A DNA stretch of 64,000 bases from Zea mays (Eukaryota > Streptophyta > Magnoliopsida > Poales > Poaceae): the NCBI RefSeq assembly GCF_902167145.1, contig NC_050096.1, positions 266,560,622 to 266,624,621 of the forward strand, read 5' to 3'. Position numbers and translations under genes: made by a program. The notes beneath the pieces are model-generated. The model worked only from the letters and a program-made list of their open reading frames with translations, made no database searches and was not told where the DNA came from. Of this stretch, positions 11,710 through 23,060 are shown one piece after another (position 1 is the first letter of the stretch; every line of letters begins with the position of its first letter).

Positions 11710-12373
11710 TGTTGGGGGCCTTCGTCCTCCAAAGGTCCTCAAAAACGTGATTTAACAATATCTTCCAAGTGTGACATATAAACAGGTACCTTTGGACTCG
11801 GGTTAAAAGCATGTACGATGTGGAAAGCATGATCGTGACGAAGGTTGGAGTCGCTCCGAAGCTATGCGCAAGGAAGCTTCGACTAAATAGCGGAAAGAAG
11901 GAACTGACTTAAAGGGGAAAAGACAATCTAGTCCTCATAGTTTCGTCTATAAATCGATAGTAAATATAAAGGGCATGAATGTAATTTCTCACAGGCTGCG
12001 TCCTGTGCCTATAAATAGATGAACAGTTCCCCTGTACTGTTCACGCTGACTTGTACTCGCTCGTGCGTCACACTTGGACTTTTGCTTTCTGTCAAGTCGA
12101 AGGTATAAATGTAATTCAATATTGTTTCTATTTATCCATGATAATGAGGAATATATTAACAATGTCGTATAATTATTCATGTTGTCTTTTATATTGCATA
12201 TACTTCTTTCATTAACATGCGCTATGATGATGAAGGTATGTCCTTCATCACCTTCGTCTGAAGATTATTATATCCTATGGGAAATAATGCTTCGAAAGAC
12301 GAAGGGTATTAACTCTTAACATTTTGTGTTGCCTTGTTCTTAATTCATAGTACTTGAGAACAAGTACCCAACA
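11710..12373 (+). repeat. 3' LTR of element C
   Basis: Starts tgttgggggccttcg and ends caagtacccaaca; 664 bp. It is preceded by a weak polypurine tract (gatgggttac). Confidence 0.9.
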
Positions 12374-14107
12374 ATACCATTATTACCATCTAACAAATTT
12401 CATCTTAGCTAAAAGAAAATCCTTCTCTGGTATTGTTTATCTAACTGTCAAGCTATGTAATCATGTGCCTTGAGGGTTGTTGTCTTTTGCCTTTGCTTCT
12501 ACCCTTAATGTATCTTAGGGGTCCTTTGCACCCTAGGGAGTGGGGACGTTGATTCCTCGTAGGAGTATAGTTGCCCCTTAGGGATTTCCCTTAACATCAT
12601 GGGGACATAGGAATCATTCTAGGTGTACTATTGCACAAGGTGAGGGCTTTGGCCTCCTCACTCTCTTACTACGCTCTGGTCACCACTCCTTGGAGGAGTA
12701 CTACTGCCCAGAGCAATTGTCACCACTTGATCGGGGCCTTCTCGTCTTTGCCATAGTGATGTTGTGACCATTCCAAGGATGAAAACTATCACACATGGTG
12801 ATGGTTGTGGTCCCCTCAGCGCCCTCTCACAGCCACCAACCTTGATTTTTTTCATGATGTTTCAAGGGTGTGGTGAGCGACAAGCACGACATCCTCAAGT
12901 GGGGAGGCATCGATGCGAGGGGGGCGACGTGATAGTAGGTGATGAATGGGAATTGTGGTGGGTGGCCCATTTCGACGGAAGTGGTCATGTCTAGGCCTAT
13001 GCACATACACTGTACATTCTAAGACCAAGCACGGTTGCCGACGGGGTTCATGGTATTATCTGGGTATCTTTTTTGTTAGGTACAAGCCAAAGAAGTGTCT
13101 CTGTGGTAGAATGTTTATGGTTTAGGGTTTAGGATTTTGTGACTTTCTATAAGTTGTTCCCTTTGTACGTGATGAGCTCAATCATAACGTGATATCTCGT
13201 TTTCCTCCTCGTGTTGATTTCTGCTGATTTCTTGACGCGTGGGGCCTTTAGCTGTAAGAGGGGCAACATGTGTTGGTGTGTGCCCAACCTAGTTAGTCAT
13301 GGCATATTGTTCACTTTTCGGTTGTCCTAGGTTAGAATTGTGTAGCCGAAAGCCATCATTATGGCAAGCATAGACCGAGCATAGTCCTCACTTAGGGTTT
13401 TTTGTTAGGCGGGGTTAGGTGTCATGAGATCATCGCTATGGCGAGCTGTTGGTTGGTTCAAATGAAGGTACACAAATTCCTTAGATCAAAGAACTTGGGA
13501 ATATATAGAAATATCTTATCTCTTAGGTGTTGCCATGTGTTGGTCGCCATGGTTGTACTAGAGCTCGTGGTGGTGGTGGATGGTCTTCACACAAAGTTGC
13601 CAAAAATTGATAAGCCACCATTAGTCTTAGGGAACCGACCATCATCTCATTCTATCGCCTCATTTGGCAACACATCGTTGGTAGGCGAGATGGTTGGTCG
13701 TGGTGTGAGGAAGCGCCGAAGGAGCTCGTAATCGTGGTACGTGTGCCCCACGAGTAGAATGTGATGCGAACATGGTGCATTCATGAGCTTTTAAAATTAG
13801 TTGGGTTCAGTGCATGGCCAAGTCTTTTATCTACGTCGGCCATGCTAGTCTCAAGGGCCTAGTGGCAGGCATAGAGGTCATGGAGCTTAGGCCATTTGTT
13901 CGGTGGTGGTGATCATTCTTGTGTCGTATGGTCGGGGGAGGTCATGATGTCGACATTGTTTCTCCCTCCAATCACTAAGGTCGCACACTCGCACTTATGT
14001 TTGGGATGGTTCTTTATTCGATTGCTGAAGGTGGTGCTAATCGTCTCTTCTCCAGACGCATGGTCGTTGGCGATTACCATTAGCTCGATGATGGTCTTGG
14101 GCCTACT
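12374..14107. other. unassigned sequence
   Basis: About 1.7 kb of moderately GC-rich sequence between element C and the solo LTR, apart from about 20 bp at the left that may belong to the MITE remnant. Short open frames (12764-12994, 13402-13731) lack any motif I recognise and have no splice context. I see no gene here; it is probably ancient repeat or pseudogene sequence. Confidence 0.4.
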
Positions 14108-15926
14108 TGAAAGGGAAATGAGCTATATGCACTTCTAACTTGGTTTTAGTGATTAATGACCAACATAACCTCGAGTACTAACTAGTTTTCTAAGTGTGTA
14201 CTTGCAGGTCCATAAGTGCTAGATTGTGGAATCTAGCTCAACTTACAGCTCAAATAGAGGCAAATAGGGCAAATCTTGGATAAGGTGAATTATGACTAGT
14301 TCATAGGTTTGGATAAATTCTAATTGCCCTTAGCAACTTTTTTGAGTGCCTTAGAGGCTTTGGAATGACATATTTCAAAAAAGGTGCATTTAGAGCCGAG
14401 TTTGAACCTAGAACAAGATTCTGGGTTCAAGGCAAGAAAAAATGAGAATCTGTGACTTAGATCGGTTGGAAATACTCAAAATAAGTTTGTCTAAGTCACA
14501 TGAAGGTTTTCGAAGTTAGCAGACTTATTTGGAAGAAGATATGCAAAAAGTTGTCAAGTTCCAATTGTTCTGGGGTCCACCGAACCAGTCTAATGGCGCA
14601 CGAAACCCTTCTTCCGGTGGCTTCGATGGCCTCGTGCACTAGACCAGTCCAATGGTGAGCCGAACCACTTTACCAAATAACACTATAGAAGCGCAATTCT
14701 AGTGTAGCGCACCGGTGGCTCGCCGGGCCAGATTTCTAGAGAAGTCTGCAGAAGAAGCTCGAAGCACCATAGCACGTCGGACTAGTCTAGTGTGCACCAG
14801 ACCAATCAGGTCCAAGGGGAAGTTTTAGCTTTCAACAATCGGTTTCAATGGCTAGCTGACATGGCAAGACACGTGATAGGGTCTGGTGGTGCTCCAGACC
14901 GGTCTGGTGAGTTTGCAGAAGGTAGGGCCAGAGCATATCCCATTGATTGAAGTTATCATTGGAGGTCATGTGGTGCACCGGACCGGTCCAGTGCCCACGA
15001 GGAAAGAGCGGATTTTACATATTTCTTATAATGTCTATTTTTGGGGTTTGGGGGCTATAAATACCCCTGACCAGCATACTCTACACAAGAATCACCTTTA
15101 GAGCTGAGCAACATTCCCATACACTTGTGCAACACATCCATGACATTTTAAGAGATCGAAACACTCCATCTGAGCTGAGATAGTGATGTTAGAGAAAGTG
15201 TGCTTGAGCAGTTGTTTCCTTAGTGTTGTTGATGTGTCTTTGCTCTTGCTTTTTGTGATACTTTTTGTAAAGGCTAACATGAGGATCTAGACTTTGTGGA
15301 GTGCCTTTAGGGGTTTACAAGGGGCGGGTGTGGGAGAATTCCCAAGTCTCTATGAGGTGTGAGTGTTCCTATCGTACAGTGTGTAGTTGTCTTTGGTTCT
15401 CTTACCTGTTTTTCTACTCATGAGGCTAACCCCTCCTTTTATAGCAGAAGGAGGGGCCTCTTACAATGGTTTATCTTGGAAGTGAGCGTGAAAAGGTAAA
15501 AAAAGATTCATCCTTTTATAGCAGAAGGAGGGGCCTCTTACAATGGTTTATCTCTTTTCCCTCGCTGGCTCATGGGCGCAAGGGCCTAGATTTTTGTGCT
15601 CCGACACTCGTCCTTTGGGACACCTCAACTAGGATGTAGGTTCTTCGTAATTGAACCTCGACAAACAAATCACATGTCTCTTGTGTTCTTTACTTTTCAT
15701 TGTGATTTGTTCTTATCTCTCTCCCTATCTAAGTTCTCTTGATTGGACTTTGACTGATGTCGCTTGAGTTGCTCTTTTAGTAAATTCTATATTCATAAGA
15801 GAACTTCCCTCTCATTTCTCCTATTTGTACTGATTATATTGATCTAACCTCTAATTTGGGATTTAATTTGTTTCAAGTATTGATTTTTCAAGTTGTTGAC
15901 TATTCACCCCCTCTAGGCAACTATCA
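14108..15926 (+). mobile_element. solo LTR, copia/Sirevirus type
   Basis: The block begins tgaaagggaaatgagc and ends accccctctaggcaactatca, the start and end style of grass Sirevirus LTRs, and is flanked by the 5-bp duplication ctact at 14103-14107 and 15927-15931. No internal coding region is present, so it is a solo LTR from LTR-LTR recombination. Several gaccggtc/accggtctggt palindromes lie near 14900-15000, as is common in this group. Confidence 0.7.
15434..15553 (+). repeat. partial tandem duplication inside the solo LTR
   Basis: A 43-bp sequence starting tccttttatagcagaaggag occurs at 15434-15476 and again, identical by eye, at 15511-15553, a step of 77 bp. It includes the likely TATA segment (ttttata) of the LTR, so the core promoter region is duplicated. 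Confidence 0.8.
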
Positions 15927-16002
15927 CTACTACAACCTAACGTATGCACCAATGCCTTGTTGGTGGTGCCATAAACCCCAACGATATTAGTGTCGCTAAC
16001 AT

Positions 16003-16298
16003 TGTTGCCACACCCAGTTTTGAAAGGCAAACCGAATGCGAACCATGTACGTGCCAGGATCAGAACTCACGTACACAGCGATTACATAATTGGACATCAT
16101 CACACAATGCTCAAAATAAATAGCGGAAAGGCACTTTATTACAACAAGATGTCCAAGACATCCACAGAGTCTATTACATAACCATTGTCTTTAACATAAC
16201 TATTGAAGTGTGGAAATACGAAACGTAGAATCTAAGCCTACACAGGCAGCTGACTGGGGGTTTGCCACTAAGAAAGAACTAGAACTCGTCATAGTCCT
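16003..16298 (-). repeat. LTR of old gypsy element H, part 1
   Basis: Read on the minus strand this ends with ...gggtgtggcaaca, closely like the end of the LTR at 48500 (...gggtgtgaca), and both carry a 'ttccgctat' region upstream. It is the 3' end of a Tekay/Del-like LTR in minus orientation. It is interrupted at 16298 by element D and resumes at 43655 after the duplicated gtcct. Confidence 0.65.
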
Positions 16299-17983
16299 TG
16301 TCGGCGTTTCGAGACAGGGGGGTCCCTAAGCCGACGAGTGAGTGTGCTGCGTGCCCCAGCCCAGATGGGTCGAGCGCGTGGGCGAGCGCGAAGGGGGGAG
16401 AGGCGAGGTGGCCGGAGTCGGGCGTGAGAGAGGTGGAAGTCCCGCGGCCTTCGTGTTCGTCCCGCGCCCAGGTCGGGTGCGCTTGCAGTAGGGGGGTTAC
16501 AAGCGTCCACGCGGGTGAGGGAAGCTAGCGGCCCCAAGAGAGTGTCTGTCCCGTCCTCGGTCCCGCGCGGCCAACCTTCTCTAAGAAGGCCCTGGTCCTC
16601 CCTTTTATAGTCGTAAGGAGAGGATCTAGGTGTACATTGGGGGGTGTAGCAGTGTGCTACGTGTCTAGCGGAGAGAGAGCTAGCGCCCTAGGTACATGCC
16701 AATGTGGCAGCCGGAGAGGTCTTGGCACCTTGCTGGCGTGATGTCGTGGCTGTCGGAGGTGCGGCGGAGCCTGGCGGAGGGACAACTGTTGGAGCGGTCG
16801 AGTCCTTGCTGACGTCGCCCTGCTTCCGTAAGAGAGCTGGGGGCCGCCGTCGTCACAGAGCTTGTGGAGCGCCATCATTGCCCATCCGGCGGAGCTGGCC
16901 GGATGGGACGCCGGTCTTGTTCTCCATGACCCGAGTCGATTCGGGGTAGGATGATGATGGCGCTTCCTGTTGACGTGGCAGGCCTGTGCCCTAGGCAGGG
17001 TGACGTGGGGGCTCCTCCGAAGCCGAGGTTGAGTCTGTCTTCTGTTGCCGAGGCCGAGTCCGAGCCATTGGGTCGGGCGAGGCGGAGGTCGTTCGGCCGC
17101 GGCCAGGGCGGAGTCCGAGCCCTGGGGTCGGGCGAGGCGGAGTTTCGTCGTCTTCCGGGTCTTAGCCCGAGTCCGAGCCCTGGGTTCGGGCGGAGCGGAG
17201 TTCGCCGTCTTCCGGGTCTTAGCCCGAGTCCGAGCCCTGGGGTCGGGCGGAGCGGAGTTCGCCGTCTTCCGGGTCTTAGCCCGAGTCCGAGCCCTGGGTT
17301 CGGGCGGAGCGGAGTTCGCCGTCTTCCGGGTCTTAGCCCGAGTCCGAGCCCTAGGTTCGGGCGGAGCGGAGTTCGCCGTCTTCCGGGTCTTAGCCCGAGT
17401 CCGAGCCCTGGGGTCGGGCGGAGCGGAGTTCGCCGTCTTCCGGGTCTTAGCCCGAGTCCGAGCCCTGGGGTCGGGTGGAGCGGAGTTTCCCATGGCGCCT
17501 TTGGCAGGGCCCGACTGCCTGTCAGACTCACTCTGTCGAGTGGCACTGCAGTTGGAGTGGCGCAGGCGGCGCTGTCCTTCTGTCAGACTGGTCAGTGGAG
17601 CAGTGGAGTGACAGCGGTCACTTCGGCTCTGCCGGGGGGCGCGTGTCAGGATAAAGGTGTCAGGCCACCTTTGCGTTAAATGCTCCTGCAACCTGGTCAG
17701 TCGGCGCGGCGATTTAGTCAGGGTTGCTTCTAAGCGAAGCCAAGGCCTCGGGCGAGCCGGAGGTGTGTCCGCCGTAAAATGGGGGGCCTCGGGCGAGACG
17801 GAAGTCTCTCGAGGTCGGCTGCCCTTGGCCGAGGCTAGGCTCGGGCGAAGCGTGATCGAGTCACTCGTGTGGACTGACCCCTGACTTAATCATACCCATC
17901 AGGCCTTTGCAGCTTTATGCTGATGGGGGTTACCAGCTGAGAATTAGGCGTCTTGAGGGTACCCCTAATTATGGTCCCCGACA
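16299..17983 (-). repeat. 3' LTR of element D
   Basis: On the minus strand it starts TGTCGGGGACCATAATTAGG and ends CGAAACGCCGACA. A TATAAAA box lies at 16603-16609 (minus). The six 57-bp repeats at 17140-17482 belong to U3. Confidence 0.92.
17140..17482. repeat. 57-bp tandem repeats in the Huck-like LTR
   Basis: Six units, the first 58 bp and the others 57 bp, start at 17140, 17198, 17255, 17312, 17369 and 17426; each begins gagtt(t)cg. The other LTR has the same array from 42811. Because 57 is 19 codons, the array creates long spurious repetitive frames on both strands. Confidence 0.9.
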
Positions 17984-20262
17984 GTAGCCCCCGAGCCTCG
18001 AAGGGAGTGTTAGCACTCGCTTGGAGGCTTCCGTCGCACTTTTTTGCAAGGGGACCAGCCTTTCTCGGTTGCATTTCGTTCCGGTGGGTGCGCGCGAGCG
18101 CACCCGCCGGGTGTAGCCCCCGAGGCCTCGGAGGAGTGGTTACACTCCTTCGAGGTCTTAATGCCTTGCGTAATGCTTCGGCTGGTCTAGTCGTTCCCTC
18201 ATGCGAACTGGCCGTAGCCCGGGTGCACAGTCGGGGCCCAAGCTCTCGGGCTGGTATGTTGACGCTGTCAACGGTTTGGCCGGAGCCGGGTTTGCGAGAG
18301 CAGCCCCCGAGCCTCTGCACAGGGCGAGAGGACGATCAGGGACAGACTCGGCTTTTTTACATACGCCCCTACGTCGCCTTTCCGCAAGGAGGAGGAGGGG
18401 GGAGTGCGCCATGTTACCCTCGATGGGCACCGAACATGGTGTCTCCGGTGAGCTGCAAGCGGGTGATCCGAGTGGACGTCCGTGCCCCGTTCGTTGGGGG
18501 TCGGCTAGGGGCCCAGAGGCACGCCCAAAAGTACATGCGGGTGATTTGCCGGACCCGGTCCCCTGGCGACGGGGTCCGAGGGCTCGATGCCTCCCTCCGA
18601 TGGGATTCCGTTACAAGATCGTTCCCGCTGGTCTCAGAAATGTCCTAGGGTACCTCGGGAGCGCAGCCCGAGCCTCGGTTATGTATCGAACGTACCCCTG
18701 GTCATCCCTCGCTCGGTGTCTGAGGCGACTGTGAACCCTTCGGGGGCCAGCCTTCGAACCCCTGATCAGTAATGGGCGCGGAGCCCGAGTAGCCTGAGGT
18801 GGCCATGGAACCCTTCGGGGGGCTGGCCTTCGAACCCCTGACCAGTAGTGGGTGTCGGGCCCACGCGATCTGAGGCGACTATTGAACCCTTCGGAGGGCC
18901 AGTCTTCGAACCCCTGATCAGTAGGGGGGGCTCGGAGCCTGGTTCCTTCGCGGAGAAGGATCCTTTTCGGGGTGTCCCCCTTTCCCGGTCCCTGTTGCAA
19001 GAGATAGAGAAAGAGGAAGAAGGAAAAGGATACGAAATCGAACGACGTGGCGTACCTCTTTTTGACGCGGTTATTACGGCGAAGGCGAAGCGTCGCGCGC
19101 TTCTCCCGCCAGAGGCGCCGCGTGTCCCGCCGCGGAGTTAATGTGACGGAGCGGGTGGTTGGCGAGGCGGCCGTTGCGCGTGCGCGATCCGTTCGAGGGA
19201 CGGGTCACGGGTGCACCGTCTTCACGCCGTGGGAGGAGGCTCTCTTGCTGTCCCAGGATGGGACGTGAGCCTGGCTGACGACGTGACTGCTGCGCCCGCC
19301 CGCCTGCCACCGCCATTACTGCCGGCCCACTTTCGGTCGCTTTGACCAACGCGCTAGGCTGGCGCTGCTGGGTCGCCTCAAGTCGCGGCATAGGCTCCGC
19401 AACCGAAGAGGCGCGACGGTGGCACAAGTGGCGGTGCGGTTGCTTGCATGCAGCAACTGGCGCGCCAGTTGCTTGACGCGTGGGCCTGGGCTTCCAAGCT
19501 GGCGTGTCAGAAGTCGGAGAAGCGCGTCCACCTAGCGCGGTTGCATGCCGCCTGCATGGCTGCCCGCCCCTTCCGCCCGTTGGTCTGGGCGAAAGTAGGG
19601 GGTCGCTTGTAACCGCTGGGCGATCGTGCGCACCACGCGCGGCGGTTTGGCTTCTTCTGCCCTGAGCCGGTTTGCATGACATGCGGGGCCCAGCCCCCGA
19701 GTCGCAGGGGAGGGCCTTGGAGCGTGTTGGAGAAGACTCAGCCCGTGGCGTCTGGGGGCGCACGTAGGGAGAGTTGCCTTTAAAAGGAGGGAGACTCCTT
19801 TCAGAAGGCAACTGTGTCTTCTTCCTCCCGTATGCGTCGTGTCTTTCCATCTTCCAAGCCCCCGGATGGGGGGTATCTGTCGCCTTTCCGCCTCCTCGTT
19901 GGAGGAACGCAACCCCATGGGAGTTGGTACCTCTCAGCCATCGTTCGGCTTCAAGGATTTTCATCAGGCAGCCTGGTTGCTCCCTTCCGCCGGTGGTCAC
20001 CCAAGACGGTGACCTCCAGCTCCTGGATGGGGAGAGGCAAACCAGGCTGTGATCCCGCCCTCAGCATCGGGTGTGTCCGTCATCCTCGCTGGGGCGGGGG
20101 TCGAGGCGAGCCGGGGCTCTACCTCATGTGCGGGTCGGCGAACCACCTCCTCTTCCAGCTTCTGGTGGTGGCAATCGTCCTCCCGCGCTACGACGGAGTC
20201 GTCCTCCAGTCATGCCGGGGAAGGCGAACTGTTGCTGTCCAGCTAGGATGCAACATTACGTC
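17984..20262. other. element D 3' non-coding region, part 1
   Basis: GC-rich sequence between the 3' LTR of D and insertion A. On the minus strand a polypurine tract (GGCTCGGGGGCTAC) ends at 17984 against the LTR. Long frames on both strands lack motifs and look like GC-driven chance frames. Repeated phrases such as 'tagcccccgagcctcg' are common. Confidence 0.6.
18722..18930. repeat. about 75-bp tandem repeats, three units
   Basis: Units starting gaggcgact or gaggtggcc at 18722, 18796 and 18872 each contain 'aacccttcgg...ttcgaacccctga'. They lie in the non-coding 3' part of D. Confidence 0.75.
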
Positions 20263-20268
20263 TGTTGG

Positions 20269-20291
20269 GGACCTTCGGCGTCCGAAGGTCC
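20269..20291. repeat. perfect inverted repeat at the LTR tip
   Basis: GGACCTTCGG, a 3-nt loop CGT, then CCGAAGGTCC: a perfect 10-bp palindromic stem starting 7 bp from the LTR end. The same structure is present at the matching tip of every A and B LTR. Confidence 0.85.
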
Positions 20292-20557
20292 TCAAAAACA
20301 TGATTTAATAGTGTTTCTGGAGTATAATGTGCAAACAGGTATCTTCGGACTCGAATCGGTATCACAGAGGGAGAAGCTCAAAGCATACGAAGGTTGATAC
20401 AGCACCGAAGCTGTGAGCAGAAAAGCTTCGGCATGGTGGCAGGAAAGGAAACCGACTTAAAGATGAAAAGGCTATTCGGACCTCGATGGATTACTATAGA
20501 GTTATTGTCAGATGTAAAGGGCATAAATGTAATTTTGTAAGGGCTGTGTCCCGTGTC

Positions 20558-20565
20558 TATAAATA
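20558..20565 (+). promoter_or_regulatory. LTR TATA box of element A
   Basis: TATAAATA in the 5' LTR, defining U3 and a start of the genomic transcript about 30 bp downstream. The matching box in the 5' LTR of B is at 35802-35809 (minus). Confidence 0.65.
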
Positions 20566-20923
20566 GGTGAACAGTATCCCCGTACTGTTCACGCTGACTT
20601 GGCATTTGCTTTTGCGTCACGCTTGTACTTTTTACCTTCTCTCAGGACCGAAGGTACATTTGTAATTTGAAATCATTTCTATTTTTCCATGTTAATAAAA
20701 TAGAAATGATTCTATGATGATGCTTATATTATATTTCATGCTTTATATGAATCCTTCGTCATTACTTGTTATGTTTACGAAGGTATGTCTCTTATGACCT
20801 TCGTCCGAAACTCATTATTTCCCGAAGGGACATAATGCTTCGAAGGACGAAGGACTTTAACACTTAACACTTTTTATGTTGCCTTGTTCTTAACTCTTAG
20901 CATTTGAGAACAAGTCCCCAACA

Positions 20924-20942
20924 TTGGCGCCCACCTCCGGTG
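20924..20942 (+). other. primer-binding site of element A
   Basis: ttggcgcccacctccggtg follows the 5' LTR directly. The tRNA is not assigned; it is not the initiator-Met type. Confidence 0.6.
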
Positions 20943-20996
20943 AACTCACTTCCATTTCTTGAGCTTTGAATACCTTCGGCGAGCGTCACCTTCGTC

Positions 20997-22514
20997 ATGC
21001 CGCCGAAGAAGGCTTCAACAACAGGAGCTGGCACACTGCAGTCGCTGGATCCCAATCAGGATGTTATTTCTCTTAGAGAAGCCCGAAGCCAGAAAAGGAA
21101 GGCTGTCAGTCCAACACCTCCGGATGATGATCTTGATCAGGAAATTCAAAATTTGGAGATCCTTCAGCAACAAGTTCAGCGCAGGAAGGAAAAGATGGCT
21201 CGTCTAGCTGATCTTCAGAGACAGATAGATGAAGCTTCGGAAGAGGTCCGTCATTTCGTTCAAGATGATCAAACCCGAAGGCCTCCACGCAGAGAGCTTC
21301 ATCAGGAAAATTTCCGCAATGAGGACGACTGGTATGAAAATCTCCATCATGGAAACTTTGCTTTTGATGATGCTTCTCCTCTTTCAACAGAATTGCAGGC
21401 TACACCTTGGCCACAGACTTACAAGCCACCTCAGCTTCCCATATATGACGGTCACTCAGACCCGAAGCAATTCCTAATGAGCTACGAGGCAACAATATCT
21501 TCATACGGTGGCAATACGGCAGTCATGGCAAAATCCTTCGTCATGGCCGTCAGAAGTGTTGCTCAGACCTGGTACTCTTCTCTTCGGCCAGGGACAATCA
21601 CTTCTTGGCAGAAACTGAAAGATATGCTCATAACTAGTTTCCAAGGGTTTCAAACAAAGCCGGTCACTGCTCAGGCCCTTTTCCAGTGCACCCAGGACCA
21701 CGAAGAATACCTTCAGGCATATGTCCGAAGGTTTCTGCGTTTAAGAGCACAGGCGCCGACAGTGCCCAATGAGATTGTCATTGAGGCCATGATCAAGGGG
21801 CTTCGGCCAGGGCCATCAGCGCAGTATTTTGCCAGGAAGCCACCACAAACGCTGGAGAAGCTGCTCCAGAAGATGGATGAATATATTCGAGCTGACAATG
21901 ATTTTCGCCAAAGAAGGGAGGAGGCCTTCAGATTTTCTGAGATGACCAGGGGCTTCGGAGGAAGATTCTATCCGAGGCATGTCAGATCAATTCATAATTC
22001 CAATCAAAATGATGATAAGGGGAGCCAGCAGCAAAGGCCACAGTACTCCTCACAGGCTTCGGGGCAACAGCAAAGCTCCTTCCGACCACCAGCTCCAAGA
22101 GGCAGAGGCGCCAGGGGCTTCGGCGGAAGATTCGGGGATCAACCCAGAAGAATATTTTGCTTATTCTGTGGTGAAAACAAAGGTCATACTACCAGGATGT
22201 GCCATGTTACCATTCAGAAGCAAAAAGAGATAGCCGAAGCTGCCGCGCAACAGGCTCAGCCGAAGCAGGTCATGCACACTGCTTCGTATCATTCGCCTTA
22301 CATCCCAGAATATGTAGGCAATCACCCTGCAGCTTCTGTTGCTTCGGCGAGTCAGCCTCAGGCTTCCTGGCAACAACCTCCGCCTCCACCACCGCTACAA
22401 CAAGGCCAGCAGCCAGAAGGGGGCCAATATACTCAAAATCAACGGGATTTCAGAGAACAGTCCGAAGCTCGCACAGTTAATAGCACTGTGCCAGAGTCAA
22501 AGCACATCTATTGA
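20997..22514 (+). CDS. gag: Gag polyprotein of element A
   Basis: An intact 505-residue frame. Residues about 44-85 form a charged coiled coil; about 145-275 form a Ty3/gypsy retrotransposon-gag capsid domain (IYDGHSDPKQFLMSYEA, TWYSSLRPGTITSWQKLKDM). An Arg/Gly/Gln-rich linker follows, then a zinc knuckle near 386-402 with spacing CX2CX5HX4C, one residue wider than the usual CX2CX4HX4C, and a Pro/Gln-rich tail. It would form virus-like particles in the cytoplasm and package element RNA. The frame stops at 22514 with no protease or polymerase behind it, in this frame or any other. Only a few residues differ from the gag of B, so it is young and probably functional. The start is the first ATG after the primer site and matches the start in C. 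Confidence 0.92.
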   Translation: MPPKKASTTGAGTLQSLDPNQDVISLREARSQKRKAVSPTPPDDDLDQEIQNLEILQQQVQRRKEKMARLADLQRQIDEASEEVRHFVQDDQTRRPPRRELHQENFRNEDDWYENLHHGNFAFDDASPLSTELQATPWPQTYKPPQLPIYDGHSDPKQFLMSYEATISSYGGNTAVMAKSFVMAVRSVAQTWYSSLRPGTITSWQKLKDMLITSFQGFQTKPVTAQALFQCTQDHEEYLQAYVRRFLRLRAQAPTVPNEIVIEAMIKGLRPGPSAQYFARKPPQTLEKLLQKMDEYIRADNDFRQRREEAFRFSEMTRGFGGRFYPRHVRSIHNSNQNDDKGSQQQRPQYSSQASGQQQSSFRPPAPRGRGARGFGGRFGDQPRRIFCLFCGENKGHTTRMCHVTIQKQKEIAEAAAQQAQPKQVMHTASYHSPYIPEYVGNHPAASVASASQPQASWQQPPPPPPLQQGQQPEGGQYTQNQRDFREQSEARTVNSTVPESKHIY

Positions 22515-22716
22515 CAAGTATCCTACTTTGATAGAAGTCTTCTCTATTCAAGTTTCATTTTTCATGTAATAAAGAATACTTTTTAAACTTCATGTAATGG
22601 TTTTGTCGTTTGCCACGAGGAAAGTAAATCTTTTTCACAGGTTCAAATTGTAAGAATTTGCAAGAGAAGGGCGAATAAGCTTGCCTCCACCATGATATGT
22701 ATTTTTCGGAGCAAGG

Positions 22717-23060
22717 AAAAAGTCGTTCTAAGGGACGCAGAGTAAGCTTGCCGAAGCTACAAAAAGTCGTTCTAAGGGACGCAGAGTAAGCTTGCCGAAG
22801 CTACAAGAAGTCGTTCCTAAGGGAGCGCAGCGTAGGTTTTCTGCTCCAAAGTCGTTCCTAAGGGAATGCAGAGCTAAATACCGCCGAAAGTAAAAGGCGA
22901 AGAAGTTCCAAAGACGTTCCTAAGGGAATGCAGAACTTACAGCGAAAAGTCAACGCTGATACCGCCGAAAGTAAAAGGCGAAGAAGTTCCAAAGACGTTC
23001 CTAAGGGGATGCAGAACTTACAGCGAAAAATAAACGCTGATTCCGCTGAAGTAAAAGGCG
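22717..23060 (+). repeat. tandem repeat block in element A
   Basis: About 44-bp units (aaaaagtcgttctaagggac...gccgaagctac) followed by about 70-bp units with gttcctaaggg(a/g)atgcagaactta. It lies between gag and the antisense gene. It is non-coding and conserved in B and C. Confidence 0.85.

Larger units (their letters stand above)
5240..12373 (+). mobile_element. element C: old pol-less gypsy-type LTR element
   Basis: A complete element with TG...CA LTRs of 667 and 664 bp and a 5-bp target duplication, atacc, at 5235-5239 and 12374-12378. It holds a sense gag and an antisense multi-exon gene, both decayed, and no reverse transcriptase or integrase. The LTR pair differs at roughly 23 sites plus a 3-bp indel by eye (about 3.4%), so it is clearly older than its relatives at 20263-26493 and 28593-36104. 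Confidence 0.9.
20263..20923 (+). repeat. 5' LTR of element A
   Basis: It starts TGTTGGGGACCTTCGG and ends CAAGTCCCCAACA. The LTR is very rich in CTTCG/CGAAG words. Confidence 0.95.

Noticed and set aside
12764..13731. Small plus-strand frames between C and the solo LTR
   Set aside because: No domain, no codon pattern evident, and not flanked by gene signals.
17140..17482. CRISPR-like regular repeats
   Set aside because: Units are head-to-tail without unique spacers, inside a plant LTR.
16657..17691. Long repetitive Arg/Pro-rich frames on both strands (also 42328-43362)
   Set aside because: They arise from 57-bp repeats (19 codons) in a non-coding LTR; several frames are open at once and give the same periodic peptide.
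19074..20000. 308-residue minus-strand frame
   Set aside because: GC-rich chance frame in the non-coding 3' part of D; no motif, and overlapping frames on the other strand.
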